Assembly: GCA_965216025.1 (NCBI GenBank) | Contig: CBDCEX010000017.1 | Span: 620,001-684,000, forward strand | Length of the DNA: 64,000 bases | Direction: 5' to 3' | DNA from: JADFQT01 sp965216025 | GTDB taxonomy: Bacteria; Chloroflexota; Dehalococcoidia; Lucifugimonadales; UBA3495 | In this document: positions 62,370-64,000 of the stretch, in pieces | Layout of the letters: the number at the start of each line of letters is the position of its first letter | Numbering within the stretch: position 1 is the stretch's first letter | Made by a program: the position numbers and the translations under genes | Notes under the pieces: model-generated | The model's database searches: none | What the model was told of the DNA's origin: nothing | What the model saw: the letters and a program-made list of their open reading frames with translations, nothing else

Positions 62370-62894
62370 ATGGGTATACAGATTAAGCGCATCGGTCATG
62401 TGGGCATTCTAGTATCCGACTTCGAGAGGTCCTTAAAGTTCTACACCGAAGTCATGGGCTGCAAGGTAACCAGCCTGAGAGAGAGGCCCAATGGGGCCAA
62501 GGGCGCCTTCCTTAGATTCGACGAGACGCACCATGACTTTGTCATCGGCACCGCTCCGGCGGGCGTTGATGTCTCAGATTCCGGCAAGCCGGGGGAGCGG
62601 CTGATTCAGCAGATCGCCTTCGAAGTGGAGAATCGGGATGAGTTCATGAAAGCCTTGGCCCACTTGCACACCAAGGGAGTCAAGATCATCAACGGTCCCT
62701 TGACTCACGGGATTGAAAGTGGCGGTAATATCGAGGGCAGCGGTAGTCGCTCCTTCTACTTCTGCGACCCGGACGGTAATCGCCTGGAGATCTTCACCGA
62801 CGGGATGAAGGTGCCCAACGGGGAAACCTTCCCCAGAGCGGAGTATGCCGACGCCCTGGAGGACTTCATGAAGACCCAGCGGGCTACCGCATAG
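62370..62894 (+). CDS. VOC-family protein (glyoxalase/dioxygenase fold)
   Basis: 174 residues from ATG 62370, preceded by GGAGGG at good spacing; upstream ATG 62355 lacks one. KRIGHVGILVSDFERSLKFY with the first metal His, THHDFVIGTAP, LIQQIAFEVENRDEFMKAL and SFYFCDPDGNRLEIFTD with the metal Glu. Two VOC modules as in extradiol-type dioxygenases or lyases. Ends before a strong terminator. Confidence 0.88.
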   Translation: MGIQIKRIGHVGILVSDFERSLKFYTEVMGCKVTSLRERPNGAKGAFLRFDETHHDFVIGTAPAGVDVSDSGKPGERLIQQIAFEVENRDEFMKALAHLHTKGVKIINGPLTHGIESGGNIEGSGSRSFYFCDPDGNRLEIFTDGMKVPNGETFPRAEYADALEDFMKTQRATA

Positions 62895-62944
62895 GCCTAC
62901 CCTCCTAGCCCTTCAGAAGGGACCGGGTTCTTAGCTGACCCAGC

Positions 62945-62975
62945 GCCCTCAGGGTAAACCCGGAGGGCCTTTTTT
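62945..62975 (+). terminator. Rho-independent terminator of the VOC gene
   Basis: GCCCTC (62945-62950) pairs with GAGGGC (62963-62968) and is followed by C then T6. A group II intron begins at the next base. Confidence 0.85.
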
Positions 62976-63658
62976 GTGTGCCAGGCATGTTGTGCATCTT
63001 GGAGGTGAAAGTCCTCTGCGGGCCGTGATGACCGGAACCGCTAGCCTAAGCAAGGGTGTCCATCGTGAGGTGGAATCTGAAGGAAGCTGATGGCAAAACT
63101 TGGACTCGACGAACAGGAACCGGATAGAAGGCCGGCGCAGTGGGGTAACCCGGCAATGGACGGGGCGGCCCAATAGTTATTCGGACACGTGCGCAGGTAA
63201 ATCCGGCGGGGACCGAGGGAAGGATGCACGGCTTACCCTGGGAGGTCTCTGGGGCTGTCTGGAGGACCCGACTACCGCACCGGCAATGGTGGGGGAAGGC
63301 TCCGGAGAAGTCAGCCGAGGCCATAGTAGTCCTTCCCGCACGGGAAGGATGAAGGGCCGAATCCTCTACTGCAAGGAGCCAGTCAAGAGGACTCGATGGG
63401 CGTAGAGCGGCAGCAAGGCACGGCCTAACAACTCTCCCTTCTTGAATGGAGAAAGGAGACCGTGCGCCCCGGCGTCCCTGGTGAAGGCGGAACCGGAACT
63501 GGGGTGAGCGAGGAGCAGCCAACGACCACGGTGTCTGAACGGAAACGAGCCTTGACGGGTGGTAGCACCTGTTGAAACAGTAGAGGAAACCGCCGGATAC
63601 GCTGAGTACGTCCGGTGGTGTGGGAGGACGGGGGCCGCGAGTCCCCCTCCTACCCGAT
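62976..63658 (+). mobile_element. Group II intron lacking an ORF (683 bp)
   Basis: Starts GTGTG (5' consensus GUGYG), followed by intron domain I-like sequence (TTGGAGGTGAAAGTCCTCTG, GGAACCGCTAGCCTAAGCAA, GGAATCTGAAGGAAGC). Domain V at about 63589-63619 folds as a 9-bp stem, CG bulge and small upper stem. Domain VI follows with a bulged A (63652) seven bases from the 3' end, which reads CCCGAT. No reverse transcriptase is present. Its position directly after a terminator T-run is the known habit of group IIC introns. Confidence 0.82.
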
Positions 63659-64000
63659 GCCCGCCGCGTCGGGGCGTCCGGCCTATAGTCCGCTTCTATT
63701 CTGTGATGGACATCCCGTCTCTTGAGAGGAGCCTCCCCTTGCTATGTAACCACCTCAAACCCACCTATGTCATTCCGAGTTTCCATGCTCCGGTGGACCG
63801 CCACCGACGGATGAAAATGGGTTCCCCTCGGCCCATGGTTCGACGGGCTCACCACGAGCGGTAGGGATCCTGCTCGTCCTGTCCTTCCGCGGAAGGGCCG
63901 AAAGGCTCGGGGTGACATTTCGGTGAATTACCATGGGGATGCTAGGAGAGGTCGAAATACCTCCCTCTCAGAATTAATAGCTCCTGGCTTGGAATCTCCT
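63659..64000. other. Window end: dispersed-repeat sequence, no gene
   Basis: Contains a GTTCGACGGGCTCACCACGA-type repeat (63838-63862) and CCTTCCGCGGAAGG (63882-63895), common dispersed repeat types. No recognisable coding region. Confidence 0.5.

Noticed and set aside
63100..63864. Short ORFs inside and after the group II intron
   Set aside because: They lie in ribozyme sequence or repeats, show no RT or maturase motifs, and have no RBS.

Overview
The window is a high-GC bacterial fragment that reads like a Chloroflexota genome, most plausibly a Dehalococcoidia/SAR202-type lineage. This is inferred from gene content: four type III (CaiB/BaiF) CoA-transferases in one cluster, an LLM flavin monooxygenase, an amidohydrolase, lipoproteins with Pro/Thr-rich linkers or 'KEVEV' repeats, and several giant kinase/AAA/TPR/LuxR-type regulators. 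No rRNA, tRNA or CRISPR array was seen. GTG and TTG starts are common.

Layout. 1-6.7 kb: IS630 copy 1, an IS630-like relic, a surface-protein gene built on a 54-bp tandem repeat and cut by two MITEs, then two tandem ISAs1 copies. 6.7-11.5 kb: a complete polar amino-acid ABC importer operon (binding protein, two permeases, ATPase) behind a near-consensus promoter. 11.5-13.9 kb, minus strand: two periplasmic-binding-like genes (one with an in-frame amber codon) and a peroxiredoxin-like gene whose first active-site residue is encoded by TGA followed by a good bacterial SECIS hairpin. 14.3-22.4 kb: CoA-transferases, a double hot-dog dehydratase and an LVIVD beta-propeller protein. 22.4-28.6 kb: gene fragments, a lower-GC DUF1810/DUF2235 pair, and ISAs1 copy 3. 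28.6-33.4 kb: IS66 with a perfect 8-bp target duplication, a gamma-carbonic anhydrase, IS630 copy 2, two related MITEs and a pentapeptide-repeat gene. 33.7-36.8 kb, minus strand: amidohydrolase, MDR oxidoreductase and LLM oxidoreductase, probably one operon. 37.8-59.2 kb: a graveyard of TPR/LuxR regulators, a Ser/Thr kinase, a collagen-like/metallo-beta-lactamase/Kelch lipoprotein, IS1182, IS630 copy 3 and two IS701 copies. 59.2-62.9 kb: HD-domain protein, SDR, DUF6174 lipoprotein and VOC protein, ending in a terminator. An ORF-less group II intron starts directly at that terminator's T-tract (62,976-63,658).

The most notable points are: (1) a strong candidate selenoprotein that stop-codon-based annotation would split; (2) an RT-less group II intron exactly 3' of a terminator hairpin; (3) several mobile-element insertions that can be undone on paper to restore open genes exactly (Kelch lipoprotein, TPR regulator, repeat surface protein); (4) MITE families sharing ends with the resident IS630 and IS701 elements, and one with CTAG ends; (5) transposase genes of three unrelated IS families each split at a homopolymer run. 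The intact metabolic genes suggest uptake of amino acids and catabolism of organic acids through CoA thioesters. The regulators look like a once-expanded family now being broken by IS activity.
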